Shown here piece after piece: positions 12,401 to 20,700 of a DNA stretch of 34,595 bases. The notes under the pieces were generated by a model that was not told the DNA's origin, made no database searches, and worked only from the letters and a program-made list of their open reading frames with translations. Origin of the DNA: JANQRV01 sp964533785 (GTDB lineage Bacteria > Bacteroidota > Bacteroidia > Chitinophagales > Saprospiraceae). Made by a program: the position numbers and the translations under genes. How positions within the stretch are numbered: the first letter of the stretch is position 1; each line of letters opens with the position of its first letter. The stretch spans positions 1-34,595 of the forward strand of contig CAZHNG010000022.1 of NCBI GenBank assembly GCA_964533785.1. The letters are read 5' to 3'.

Positions 12401-15400
12401 ACCCGTTGACTCCCCATTGCACAAAACATCAGTGCTGTTTGTTGTTACCTCTAAAGCACTAGGCTCATTGACGATTGCTTCACCTGAAACGTTACATCCA
12501 TTGAAGTCTGTAACGGTAACCGTATAAGTACCGGCCGCCAATCCGGTAACTTCCTCGGTGGTGGCCCCATTACTCCATTCGTAACTGTAAGGCAGACTAC
12601 CACCGCTGACCGTTACTTCCACACTACCATTACTTTCTCCATTACACAAAACATCCTCAGCACTAGTTGAAGCCTCCAAGACCGGTGGTTCAGTAACTGT
12701 AGCCTCCCCTATGATCGTACAATCGGCAGCATCGGTAACCGTAACGGTGTAAGTACCGGCCGGCAATCCACTTTGAACAGCGCCGGTAACCCCGGTATTC
12801 CATTCATAATTATAGGGTTCTATACCTCCGGTAGCTGTAGCAGTTACGGTCCCGTTTGATTCTCCGTTACATAGCACATCAGTTGACGTAACTTCCAATT
12901 GTAATTCTGCTGACGGTGAATTGATCGCTACATTAGTATCTGACTGACACAAATTCACATCTTGGGCCACTAAGTAATGATTCCCGGGAGCAACATTGTC
13001 CATGAAATAATTATCCTCATTGGTGATGATCTCCTTGGAATCGCGTTTTCCCATTAAGATGCGGTAAGGAGCTGTTCCATTACGCAATTGTATATTCAAA
13101 GAACCCATTGTCTGGCCGCATTGTCCATCTTGTTTTTCAACATTCATCAAAAACTGAGGGAATTCATTCATTTCAAAACTATCATCAAATTGACATCCGG
13201 TAACGTCGGTTACGGCAATCTTGTAGTCACCAGCTATTGTAATATTCCGCTCAAAAAGTTGATCATCTGTCACATATTCCCCGGACGAAGGACCTGTTAA
13301 TTCAATTAAAAAGGGAGGTTCTCCACCGTTAATTTGTAATTGTATATTCCCGGGACCGTTACAATCGGCCTTGTTGAGGGCTAAGTCCGCAGAAAATTCA
13401 TCGTTATCGACCTCAACCGACTTTGTCGCTGTGCACCCGTCCCGGTCCTCGATCGTAATCGTATAATTCCCGCTTACCAGATCGCTGATTTGGTATTCCG
13501 GATCAGCAGTAACTGCTCTGCCTGCCTGAGGACCTTCCCAGGCGATGATAAAATTGGGATTACCATGTTCAATCTGTAACGTTATTGCACCGGAGCCCAC
13601 GCAGTTACCAGGCAAGCCAGTTGGATTAAAATCGAGGATCTGATTATTGTTCGGTAGATCTGCCTCATTGGTAGCGGTACAGCCATTTAGATCTTCAACC
13701 ATAATTTGGTAGACCCCGGGAGGTAAATTCCATATTTTAAATTCCTTATTACTGGTTTGGATCTCTCCCGATGCAGGTCCCGTCCATTTCACGGTATACG
13801 GACCTTCACCACCTCTAATGTATACGGTAGCAGAACCTTCGTTACGGCAAAGTTCATTAACTACTAAAAGGTCTACTTTTAGAGAGTTCCCCAAGTCTAC
13901 TACCTGAGCAAAAGAGTTTACGGTACAACCAGACTGATCAGTAACGGTAATGGAATATAAACCAGCCGGCACTTCTTCAATCAAATGGGTATTTCCGTCA
14001 ACGGTTGCTGTTCCAATTTCAGGCCCGATCCAATTGACGGTATAGCCCGGCGTCCCTCCTTCAATCGTTAATCCGATGGATCCATTCGCATTGCATAACC
14101 CTCCTGTCACCGTAGTGAGTACCACCAAACCATCATTAGTCTCAGACAACCTGGTAGTGTTTTCACCTGAACACCCCGTTCTATCCGCCACTTTTATTTC
14201 GTATACACCAGCTAGTAGGTTTCTAATGGTATAATTGGAATTATTTGTTCTTACGGTACCAGAAGAGGGACCACTCCAGGAGATCTGAAACCCTCCATTA
14301 CCATTTTCAATCGCCACTTCAATTGATCCTTCCTGACCACAATCTCCATTATTTGGGGACAGAGAGAAAGACAGTTCATTCCCCCTTTGAATGGTAATTG
14401 TTTCGGAGAGGCTACAATCATTTCGATCGACAATGGAGATCTCATATAAGCCGGGCGGCAGGTCTGTCAATCGATAACTACCGTTTGTAAAAACATCGGT
14501 TCCGGTACTTGGGCCACTCCAGCCAATGGCATAAGGTTGCGCACCATTTTTCAAGTCTATAAATAGTTCTTCGTTTTGTCCGCAGCCTTTGTCGGTTATG
14601 ACAAAATCTGCTAACAATCCGTCGGTGGTATTCTCTATGTAAGTATCAGTATTTTCGATACAGCCGGATGCGTCCTCTACTTGGATATTATATTTACCTG
14701 TTGGCAAATCTTCAATGGAATAACTTGCATCGTCTATCAGGGCGCTTCCGCTTACTATACCTTCCCACCTAATGCGATAAGAAGGCACTCCATTGTCCAT
14801 GCTTACCAAAATTGAACCATTCTCCCCACAAATACCTCCGGCTGCATCAACAGCAACTGATAGGCTGGTATTTTCAACTATAACCGTTTTCTGCCGTCTG
14901 CATTCATTGGCATCCTCGATGGTCAGCGTATACGTACCGCCTGATAAATTGGGAATAGTGAAGTTATTCCGGACAACGGTCGTGTTACCATTGACCGGTC
15001 CTTCCAAACGTACATTGTAAGGAGCCTGCCCTTCGGACATAATTACTGCGATCGCTCCCAGCTCTTCGCAAAGCGCAGGAGTGGAGGTAGCCTGGAAATC
15101 GAATCGAATTTCACCTTGCTCGATTTCTACTTCCTGCGATGCTGAACAACCATTATTGTCCAACACATAAACCTGGTATATACCTGCAGGTAAATCATTA
15201 ACCCGGAAAAATGGGCTACTAATTTCAAACACTTCACTTTTCGGTCCCGTTATGGAAAATGAAAAAGGCGCCACGCCGTTTCTCACTACGATCTGGATAG
15301 ACCCCGTGGATCCGCAGAAAGCCTCTTTTCCAATGGCAGACAATGAGAAATCTCCATCGCCGGCTTGAATAGTTACTTGGGTTTCAACCAGACATCCATC

Positions 15401-17119
15401 CGCATCTACCTTTTTAACGATATAATCACCGGCCGGCAGATTATCAATGATCGAAGTATTTCCGAAGGTACTCCGGCTTCCTGAAACCGGACCTTCCCAG
15501 GAGATCACAAATCCAGGATTCCCTCCCTGCGAAACAATTTCAAGTCTTCCATTCCGGCTGCCACAGGTTGCCGGGCTTGCATTAACCTCGGTTATTTCCA
15601 GGTCACACACACTCTCTACCGGACACTCTACCAATAGTTCGTAATCACTAATATTACCGTTATATCCTTCTACGACGACGTAGTAATTACCGGGTGGCAG
15701 AAATGCTTGTATCGATTCATCGGTATTTCCGGGTTGCTGACTGAAATCAAGGCAGGTGCCTTGGTCGCAACCTTCAAGCAAAAAGAGCTCCAGGTCAGCA
15801 GTTAAATTTGTCAAGGTGATATTGACTTCACCGGGAGCTGTCAATACAAATTCATGGACGACTTCCGGGCCATTGTTTTCAACATTCAAAATATCACTGC
15901 GACAAGTGTATAAAGAAACTCCATCATTACCGTTCAGGTTGCTCCCCTGGTAGGCTGTGCCGCATTCAAGTGGAATCGCATCTTCACAGATCAAATAACC
16001 GCAACTGACTTCGAGCCGGTATGATCCAATTGCATCAGCCATTTGCCCATCTACAACTACGTAGTATGTTCCGATTGGAGCGTCTTCCAAAATAATACCT
16101 TCGTTATTAGACCGCTGGTTGTCAGTGGTACTGGCTGCCAGACAGGTGATGTTATCGCAATTTCCGGCTATTAAGAAAAGGTCAAGATCCAATCCGGGCG
16201 TAAGAATTTCCAGCCCGACCTGCAGATCACCGGTCGTCCTTTTATTAAGAATGTAGACTTTCTCGGGAGCAGGGTAGGCATTATTGCTACACCCTGGATA
16301 GTTCGACAGATTATTTACCGTTAAACTTTGTTGATTGGTTTCTGCCGCCAGAAAATCTCCGCATTGGATAACGGTAGGTGTTATTTGGTTACACCAGGAA
16401 TCTGAAGGGCCGCAAACTCCGGGAGTCCAATTAAGTACCCCGGCATGCCGGGCCTCACATTCGTTAATATAGGTTTCATTATTACAACCACAAACGGGGT
16501 CATAGTCTTGAGGACAAAAAAGATCCGTGAATTTTTCCGCAAGGTAGGGCTGGATACAGTCATCAGAACAAGCTCCTTTCGTATAAGATGTCAAACCGCT
16601 GGCTTCTGCCATACAGGCGTTTACATAAGAGATACCGTCACAGCCGCATACGGGTTCTTCCTCTACCTCTAGACAGTCGGGAGTGATAATTCCCGTTTGA
16701 TAATCTATGGTTACATTACCAGAAGCAACAACAGCAGAAGGGTCGTAACAATTTTGGGTATCCGGGCAAGTACCGCTGCGATAGCTGGTCACCCCGGCAG
16801 CCTCTGCCATACAACTGTTGTAATACGTAACCCCGTTACATCCACATACCGGTGCGTATTCTCCGTCACATAAAGCACCAGGATCAATTTTTGCGGGATC
16901 AATACATCCCCCATATCCAATACCCGTCGAATAGATCGTAGCTCCTGCCAACTCCGCATAACAGCTGTTCAAATATGTAATACCATTATCGGCAGTTACC
17001 GGATCTACTATTTCTGGACAAGATGAGTCATTACCTATTGATGGCTGGGAGGATAACAACTGCACCGTAAAAAAAGCCATGAGCAGCACTAAGTAGAAAG
17101 GTGTAGATTTCCCGATCAT
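3449..17119 (-). CDS. Giant (4556 aa) surface protein: Kazal-like, PPC-like, ~43 SprB-like repeats, PKD, cohesin/dockerin-like, T9SS type A
   Basis: The frame extends upstream to a TTG at 17155, but the ATG at 17119 gives a clean signal peptide (MIGKSTPFYLVLLMAFF...LSSQ) and is preferred. Approximate order: 33-237, one degenerate and three good Kazal/follistatin-like units (PVCGCNGVTYYNSCMAEAAG); 238-371 and 372-497, two pre-peptidase C-terminal-like (PPC) domains with YYVVV(D/E)G; 503-1400, eleven SprB-like repeats of the W(E/S)GPxSG type; 1406-2525, fifteen canonical SprB repeats of about 76 residues (DVLCNGES...WNTG...LPAGTYTVTVTDANGC...NEPP); 2528-3912, about seventeen more GPxSG repeats; 3922-3995, PKD (FWTFGDGNTS); 3996-4128, cohesin-like; 4129-4187, carboxypeptidase-regulatory-like; 4187-4248, dockerin-like (GDANCSGAFTTLDL); 4325-4460, second cohesin-like; 4468-4556, T9SS type A sorting domain (LYQNQPNPF...GVYFYTL). 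Best described as a T9SS-exported surface adhesin related in repeat type to SprB; it is not the gliding gene sprB by any evidence here. No frameshift is visible. Confidence 0.95.
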   Translation of the reverse strand: MIGKSTPFYLVLLMAFFTVQLLSSQPSIGNDSSCPEIVDPVTADNGITYLNSCYAELAGATIYSTGIGYGGCIDPAKIDPGALCDGEYAPVCGCNGVTYYNSCMAEAAGVTSYRSGTCPDTQNCYDPSAVVASGNVTIDYQTGIITPDCLEVEEEPVCGCDGISYVNACMAEASGLTSYTKGACSDDCIQPYLAEKFTDLFCPQDYDPVCGCNNETYINECEARHAGVLNWTPGVCGPSDSWCNQITPTVIQCGDFLAAETNQQSLTVNNLSNYPGCSNNAYPAPEKVYILNKRTTGDLQVGLEILTPGLDLDLFLIAGNCDNITCLAASTTDNQRSNNEGIILEDAPIGTYYVVVDGQMADAIGSYRLEVSCGYLICEDAIPLECGTAYQGSNLNGNDGVSLYTCRSDILNVENNGPEVVHEFVLTAPGEVNITLTNLTADLELFLLEGCDQGTCLDFSQQPGNTDESIQAFLPPGNYYVVVEGYNGNISDYELLVECPVESVCDLEITEVNASPATCGSRNGRLEIVSQGGNPGFVISWEGPVSGSRSTFGNTSIIDNLPAGDYIVKKVDADGCLVETQVTIQAGDGDFSLSAIGKEAFCGSTGSIQIVVRNGVAPFSFSITGPKSEVFEISSPFFRVNDLPAGIYQVYVLDNNGCSASQEVEIEQGEIRFDFQATSTPALCEELGAIAVIMSEGQAPYNVRLEGPVNGNTTVVRNNFTIPNLSGGTYTLTIEDANECRRQKTVIVENTSLSVAVDAAGGICGENGSILVSMDNGVPSYRIRWEGIVSGSALIDDASYSIEDLPTGKYNIQVEDASGCIENTDTYIENTTDGLLADFVITDKGCGQNEELFIDLKNGAQPYAIGWSGPSTGTDVFTNGSYRLTDLPPGLYEISIVDRNDCSLSETITIQRGNELSFSLSPNNGDCGQEGSIEVAIENGNGGFQISWSGPSSGTVRTNNSNYTIRNLLAGVYEIKVADRTGCSGENTTRLSETNDGLVVLTTVTGGLCNANGSIGLTIEGGTPGYTVNWIGPEIGTATVDGNTHLIEEVPAGLYSITVTDQSGCTVNSFAQVVDLGNSLKVDLLVVNELCRNEGSATVYIRGGEGPYTVKWTGPASGEIQTSNKEFKIWNLPPGVYQIMVEDLNGCTATNEADLPNNNQILDFNPTGLPGNCVGSGAITLQIEHGNPNFIIAWEGPQAGRAVTADPEYQISDLVSGNYTITIEDRDGCTATKSVEVDNDEFSADLALNKADCNGPGNIQLQINGGEPPFLIELTGPSSGEYVTDDQLFERNITIAGDYKIAVTDVTGCQFDDSFEMNEFPQFLMNVEKQDGQCGQTMGSLNIQLRNGTAPYRILMGKRDSKEIITNEDNYFMDNVAPGNHYLVAQDVNLCQSDTNVAINSPSAELQLEVTSTDVLCNGESNGTVTATATGGIEPYNYEWNTGVTGAVQSGLPAGTYTVTVTDAADCTIIGEATVTEPPVLEASTSAEDVLCNGESNGSVEVTVSGGSLPYSYEWSNGATTEEVTGLAAGTYTVTVTDFNGCNVSGEAIVNEPSALEVTTNSTDVLCNGESTGSVSVSATGGTPPYQYEWNTGDAFPEVNNLPAGLYNVTVTDANGCTKVEVAVINEPPAIELEIISNDVLCNGESTGGVEIIASQGVEPYTYEWSNGAATASVDGLPTGIYSVTVTDANGCTAFGETTVSEPLPLEINLRSSDVLCFGESTGSAGVEVSGGTSPYQYNWSMGATTADVNGLFAGIYAVTVTDLNGCTITGQVTINEPSALEIQANAVDAVCNGESTGSVFATANGGAPPYLYEWNTGATSAQVLGLPAGTYTVTVTDANGCAATAETIVNEPPAIEITINTTDVLCNGEATGTATVVAGQGVEPYSYAWSSGDNTAEVSNLPAGTYGVTVTDANGCIMTGEASINEPEALEITMNSTDALCNGESTGSVGASVTGGILPYTYNWSNGASSAEVIELPAGLFTVTVTDANGCVITGEATVNEPERLELITNATDAQCNGESSGSVSVDAFGGIEPYNFEWSSGDNTAEVEGLPAGTYTITVTDFNGCIVIGEATIGEPSALEIEVSATDAVCNGESTGSTEVNASGGIAPYTYEWNTGATTTVVSELPAGSYTVTVTDANGCTITGEAVVNEPPEIELSVTSTDVLCNGESNGTATVIANLGVEPYRYSWNTGDETAQVDGLPAGFYTVTVTDANGCTAVGGAVIDEPSLLEVEVNATDVSCFGEATGMAFAVANGGTEPYAYQWSTGESSRVIGGLSVGTYFVTVTDANECEITGQVTIDEPPLLVITTSSTDVLCNGESSGTVSVTAEGGTAPYTYEWSTRRTDPELSGLPVGIYTVTVTDANNCTAIAEAVVGEPAALRANITSTIVVCNGGSTGSVRVIANGGTAPYQYQWNTGDTSAEVEALPAGNYTVTVTDANGCTVILNEEVRELPALQVSFSGDEVLCNGIPTASVSASVSGGTSPYSYAWSTGDVTADVELLPENTYSLTVTDANNCQMVDEITIDELPTFTMILQKSDGNCQNVFGEVKTTFLNGTAPYIFTWEGPVSGKDTITVNEYLLEDLPGGEYEFMVKDSNDCIIYRDVEIKELPTFEVTFNKRDIICEQVLGSIQVLLENGNAPFTVVWEGPESGEYTIEEEVDRYLIEGLSAGEYEVKVTDANRCSVERDVEIEELNNFGITLDKTDGTCEQPLGTISITIAEGEAPFELVWEGPEAGEVSILSREYLIENLPGGNYEITVGDANGCEIVSGIEVIELEPIEMELEKIDGGCGQSLGAVFITLNNGIAPYTVSWTGPDNGEAIFETNEYQIDNLPGGNYEIQVTDANGCTVTEETVIAELPVFSVDLEPQDGSCEETLGSVKVSIENGRLPYLIVWKGNQSGEITIFNTDFEITDLVSGDYEIVVTDASGCEISSQVAVKELPPINMELAKEDGDCQNGQGQIEVALSNGVPPFNLVWEGAESGQASTSEQTYIIEDLPAGNYTVTVIDSIGCSVTQSTSIESVENTLTIGVAVLLDKCRQNTNVLVQIMSGEGPFQMVWEGAVSGQMTFEGMEYEIPQLVPGDYAIQVTDALGCMAEKMITIYENDLSLLSLQPQDKVCETNGQVIAEPKDAEIQYSLSWTGPVNGSAVIQGETFTISDLPAGDYVFQIIGDNNCSESQVITIKDLSATLDVSATVQAGDCGLNDLFEVEMLNGEPPYTIEWNGPERGSLTTEERITQIADLIPGDYTIQIRDKNNCNTIETVTINEIDLGLLDVNALSGQCGELGSIAVNILGDDSRYQLKWEGPVSGALFLEVKEFNITDLPSGQYLVSLIDQDGCEDTEQVAIQNINSNLGVTIDAADNECGQSYNLELSLEGGFGPFTIRWNGPQSGVAGNAGSSFIIEDLIPGDYEITVTDASGCEIFENVTVIEESIDLFSLEAINGADGQLGRIEVSIENGTAPYNLQWDGPASGEISLDTDFYTIEALPDGDYTITLIDANGCEESSSVQIENANAPLSANFAVTKNSCGQFNSIDVEIIGGIEPYTVGWSGPEEGQIITDEAIYIIEDLTPGDYQFLVQDANGAEISKLMTIYPSEVNIFNLANLDGTCGELGSILIEIEGGEPDFTLNWDGPESGTSIVTDRQFQIEQLAAGVYIVQLTDANGCEDRKQITVENRGGDLIVDATVSANECGQENNVLIEVLDGVSPYDISWTSENGNEAITTEEPTVLRAFEPGQYDLLLIDGDGCETSTSFFIPFQELDLLEVSAIDGEEGQIEVNFTGGTLPYQLSWTGPVSGSEIVSAQNYTIEGLPPGTYQVNVVDNNGCEEVEAAVIEGGSCQLEVGIVKTDKNCDTPGKIEIDVTGLNSAAILEWSGQSEGAQTVDEEQVIVIDNLEPGDYRITLTEGIGCVFEGAVEILEAATSPISSFELDQDGATIALSNGSSTGTYFWTFGDGNTSTSSSPVHQYVREGVYEVCLTVSNECGEEQVCKEVEIVVPSDLVLLDVGDGTGTAGTLVQVPVMISNLDLLVSLAGSFVVDNEDIAQIQGLTPGLIEPQFNLDELTFNYFENTGQGLSITDNTVLFYIDVLLNGEPGESAIIGMNSSPLPIEVGTMNDNLPSVIDYFLLDGKVFITNTASVTGAIRTFWGEAVSGAAVAFSSDDSLVATEYSDESGHYILPAIPVGETYRVRPALDTIPINGLSTYALFVGQRFILGLEPPQIYSPYQIIAGDANCSGAFTTLDLFVIQQLIIGKTERFANCPSWVFVAESQQLPEDFTTYNVFPYEDSQMIGLERDTVANYIGVKVGDILGRAIPSFLMEEPVIKERGFEETLSLNIQNAEVASGETIDLTFTSEDFKDIASFQMGIAYDPEALELLSFIPPGDSDLSNIAVGEQPGVLKMSWFNAEGNSTSISGEQQVFTLRFRAKTNMDGLQDVLTINKSQMKPLAHREDGQALNIDLEFVNNILTGVDKVQIPKAFQLYQNQPNPFREQTIIQFDLPDDMQANVIVRDINGTVVHKVAGNFKAGKNQVQFNKEGLANGVYFYTLKTSSFSETKHMIIH
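5600..8050 (-). repeat. Alternating A/B dimeric super-repeat in the distal SprB block
   Basis: Over five consecutive pairs the SprB-like units alternate. A units have a longer start (ADNECGQxxxxxLxL), DLxPGDYxI, and end in a phrase like ExDLxLLxL. B units have a shorter start (GxxGELGSIxI), LPxGxYxVxLxDxxGCE, and end in IxNxxxxLxV. One pair is about 163 codons (about 489 bases). This was read directly from the translated sequence and implies that a two-unit segment, not a single unit, was duplicated here. Confidence 0.75.
9545..12905 (-). repeat. Tandem array of 15 canonical SprB repeats inside the giant gene
   Basis: Fifteen consecutive units of about 76 codons (about 228 bases) are recognisable by the phrase for D(V/A)xCNGES, spaced 228 bases apart where checked (for example the copies near 12414 and 12642). 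Protein identity between units is higher than in the flanking repeat blocks, and the last two units (CNGGSTGS, CNGIPTAS) are the most diverged. This suggests amplification of the central block more recently than its flanks. Such an array can change length by recombination and is prone to collapse in short-read assembly. Confidence 0.9.
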
Positions 17120-17703
17120 ATCATTTTTTGTTTTTCCGCAAATTTCCCTAATCAAGATACCAATTCGATCTTCTATAAAAAAGGCAAATTTTCACATAAT
17201 TTTTAAGATTACAGCATTTGGAGTAGATCGATCAATTGAGATAGTCATTTGGAGTACAATCCCCAATCCAAATAATTACATGTAAGTGGATAATAATATT
17301 CCATATCGTTTAACTGGCTTTGCAAGAACTGAGCATAGCAAGACTAAAAATTGAATTTAGTTAACTGCTGAATCCTTAGTTTTTAGACTTATAAGAAGGA
17401 AAAAAGTGACAATTAATTTTCCTTTTTCATAAGGGGGTGTACCTGCCAGTTGTCAGTGAAGGGAAAAGATCAATAAGCTAAAAACAGTAGGGTTTTTTAT
17501 ATATTAAATTTTCTTATAATAAGGATTTGAGCTATTTTTAGCTTCATTTACAAAAGTAACAAATCCTCCAGTATAATAAAACAGATGATCGTCAACAAAA
17601 TGGAATGTGCTTTCCTACGGTGATTAGAAAAGTCCCAAAAAGTTTGGAACAAGTACACATCAATTAGAGTAAAAGCTAGAAGACAGGGCAAAATAATTTA
17701 TCT
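17120..17703. other. Divergent intergenic region between the giant gene and the BNR gene
   Basis: This 584-base AT-rich stretch separates two divergent secreted-protein genes and must hold both promoters. It contains an 11-base direct repeat, CATTTGGAGTA, at 17215-17225 and 17246-17256 (31 bases apart), a perfect palindrome TTACATGTAA at 17276-17285, and a small AGCTA/TAGCT hairpin near 17530-17543. No convincing full Bacteroidota -33/-7 promoter pair was found for either gene, and no coding potential was seen. Confidence 0.6.
17215..17256. promoter_or_regulatory. Direct repeat CATTTGGAGTA x2, possible regulator site
   Basis: The same 11 bases occur at 17215 and 17246, a 31-base period close to three helical turns, about 100-140 bases upstream of the giant gene's start codon. 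Two same-face direct repeats at this distance fit a binding site for an activator or response regulator. No regulator is identified, so this is a suggestion only. Confidence 0.3.
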
Positions 17704-20700
17704 ATGCGCACGTTTTTTTTCAGTTTATTTTTCTTGATTGTTTTTTTCTGTAAAAGTGATGGTCAAAAAAATCTAAGCAATGTATCCATTAAGGCACTGG
17801 AGTACCGGTCGGCGGGGCCGGCAAGAGGGGGGCGCTCTACCGCTGTAACTGGATTTACAGATCACCCCTTTAGGTTTTTGATGGGTACGACCGGAGGAGG
17901 GGTATGGCAAACTGATGATGCCGGACAAAGCTGGCGCAATATATCTGACGGTTATTTCAATACTGCATCAATCGGTGCAATTGCTGTTGCCCCTAGCGAT
18001 GCCAATATCATCTACGTCGGCACTGGTTCGGCCTGCCCGAGAGGAAACATTTCTATCGGAGATGGTGTTTACCGGTCTCAAAACGGTGGTTATTCCTGGG
18101 AAGCGGTGGGATTAAAAAAAGCGGGATTGATTGGCAAGATCGTTATTCACCCAAATGATCCGAACTTATTATACGTAGCTGCTTTAGGCCAGATCTTTGG
18201 CCCCAACGAGGAGAGAGGGGTGTTTCGATCCAAAGACGGCGGTGAAAACTGGGAAAAAATACTATACCTAAGCGATACCACCGGTGCCATTGATCTCGCG
18301 ATCGACCCCAATAATCCTTTAGAACTCTATGCTGCCTTCTGGCGGACAGAAAGAAAACCCTGGACATTAATTGACGGAGATAAAGAAGGGGGGATCTGGA
18401 AAACAACTGACGGAGGAGACCATTGGGAAAAGCTTTCCGGAGGTTTGCCAACCGGGTTGCTGGGAAGAATTGGTTTGGCTATTTCGCCCGCTAAGCCCAA
18501 CCGGATTTGGGCAATAATACAAGCTAAAGCAGAAGAAGAAGGCGGTCTCTACCGAAGTGATGACGCCGGTAATACCTGGCAACGCATCAACCGGAACCAT
18601 AAACTTCGCCAAAGAGGCTGGTATTATTCCCACCTTACGGCTCACCCGACCGATGAGCATACCATTTATGCCAATAACGTTTCTTTTTTCAAATCAGTAG
18701 ATGGAGGAAAAACCTTTGCCCAACGCATTCGCGTTCCCCACGGTGATTGCCATGACTTATGGATTAACCCCGGCAACCCCGACATCATGATCCATGCCAA
18801 CGATGGCGGTGCCTGCGTCAGTCTCAATGGAGGAAAAACCTGGTCCAGCCAAAACAATCAACCGACCGCTGAAATTTACCGGGTAACGGTGGATAATCAG
18901 TTCCCTTACCGTCTTTACGGTGCTCAGCAGGATAACACGACCATTAGTGTTCCAAGTAGATATGAATCCGCCCTCACCCCACAGGAAAAATGGTACAGTG
19001 TAGGAGGCGGAGAAAGCGGGCATATTGCAGTTGACCCACGCAATCCTAATCTGATATATGCAGGCACCTACATCGGACAGATCACCCGAAAAGACATCAC
19101 CAGCGGCCACAGCCGGGATATTGTTGCCTACCCTCAAATGCACGACGGAGTAGCCCCCAGAGATATCCGCTACCGCTTTCAATGGAACGCACCTATTCGT
19201 ATTTCTCCCCACGATCCGGATATAGTCTACCACTGTTCACAATTTGTCCATCGCACCACCGACGGGGGTAAAACCTGGAAAATCATTAGCCCGGATTTAA
19301 CCACCAATAATGACAAATACCACAATATTCCCGGTGGCCCTATTCAACATGACCATACTGGCGTAGAATTGTATACGACCATCTTCTCTTTCAAGGAATC
19401 TCCCCACCAGGCCGGAGAACTGTGGGCCGGTAGTGACGACGGCTTATTGCATTTATCCAAAGATAACGGCAGTTCCTGGCAGGACATCACCCCTCAAAAA
19501 ATGCCCGCCGAAGGAACCATAAACACTATTGAACTATCCAACCACCAGCCGGGAAAAGCCATCATCAGCGTCTATAAATACCGCGAAAATGATTTTCAAC
19601 CCTATATTTTTATGACCAAGGATCATGGCAAAAATTGGACTATCCTGACCAATGGGAACAATGGTATCCCCGCCAATCATTTTGTCAGAGTAGTGAGAGA
19701 AGATCCGGTTCGTGAAGGTTTATTATATGCAGGCACTGAATTCGGCCTGTATCTCTCTTTCGACGAAGGGAAACATTGGCAACCGTTCCAGCAAAATCTG
19801 CCCATCACGCCTATAACGGATATGCTGATCAAGGAAAATGACCTGGTCATCGCTACGCAAGGAAGGTCTTTTTGGATTTTGGATAATTTAAGCCCGCTGC
19901 GAGAACTCGACCAGAAAATAATCGATAAGCCATTCCATCTTTTTCAACCGGAAGATGCCTACCGCACTCAATTCCGCAATCCACGCGGTAAAGGTGCTCC
20001 CGACCCAGCCCCAAATGGAGCCACGATTGATTTTTACTTAAAGGAACTCCCACTGAATGGTGATACGGTCCGCATTTTCATAAAAGACTTCGACAACAAG
20101 GTTCGCAAAACTTTTTCGAATTACGCCAACAAGTCCGATAACCAAATGAAACTAAAGCTCAAAAAAGGACTCAACCGAATCAGCTGGAACCTAACCTACG
20201 AAAAGCCAGAGGTAGAACCGAAAGCCGTATTCTCCCTTGCCAATACCGGTGGAATCAAAGCGCCGACGGGCGTCCATACCGTCATATTATCTGTTGGTTC
20301 GGAAGCGGAGCAAAAACGATTGACGGTCAAAAAAGATCCTCGCTGGCAACAATCAGATGAGGATCTGATGGCACAATACCAATTGGCGAACCAGGTCAAA
20401 TCTTTACTCAATGAATGCCATAAGGGGATCGGGCAAATCCGCTCCGTCAGGAAACAACTGAACAGCTTATTGAAAAGAATAGCTACGGTGGACATTGAAA
20501 GTAAAACAGAAATTCAGGAAAAAGTGCAGGCACTTATCCAAAAAATAAACCAATTGGAAGCTGTATTGATCCAAACGCAAAGCGAAAGCAGGCAAGATCC
20601 GATCAACTATCCTCCCAGATTTGATGATCAGATCGCTTACCTGTATTCTGTGATAAATGCTCAGGATGATCGTCCGACCCAGGGTGCTTACGATCGATAC

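Noticed and set aside
9545..12905. CRISPR array, because of regular repeats
   Set aside because: The 228-base period is coding, with codon-level variation and a single open frame; there are no short repeats with unique spacers.
3449..17119. Calling the giant gene sprB (gliding motility adhesin)
   Set aside because: Shared repeat type is not orthology; the Kazal, PPC, cohesin/dockerin modules and type A sorting domain differ, and no gliding genes are nearby.
17120..17155. N-terminal extension of the giant protein from a TTG at 17155
   Set aside because: The extra 12 residues precede the signal peptide, and the ATG at 17119 gives a normal secretion signal, so the extension is probably not translated.
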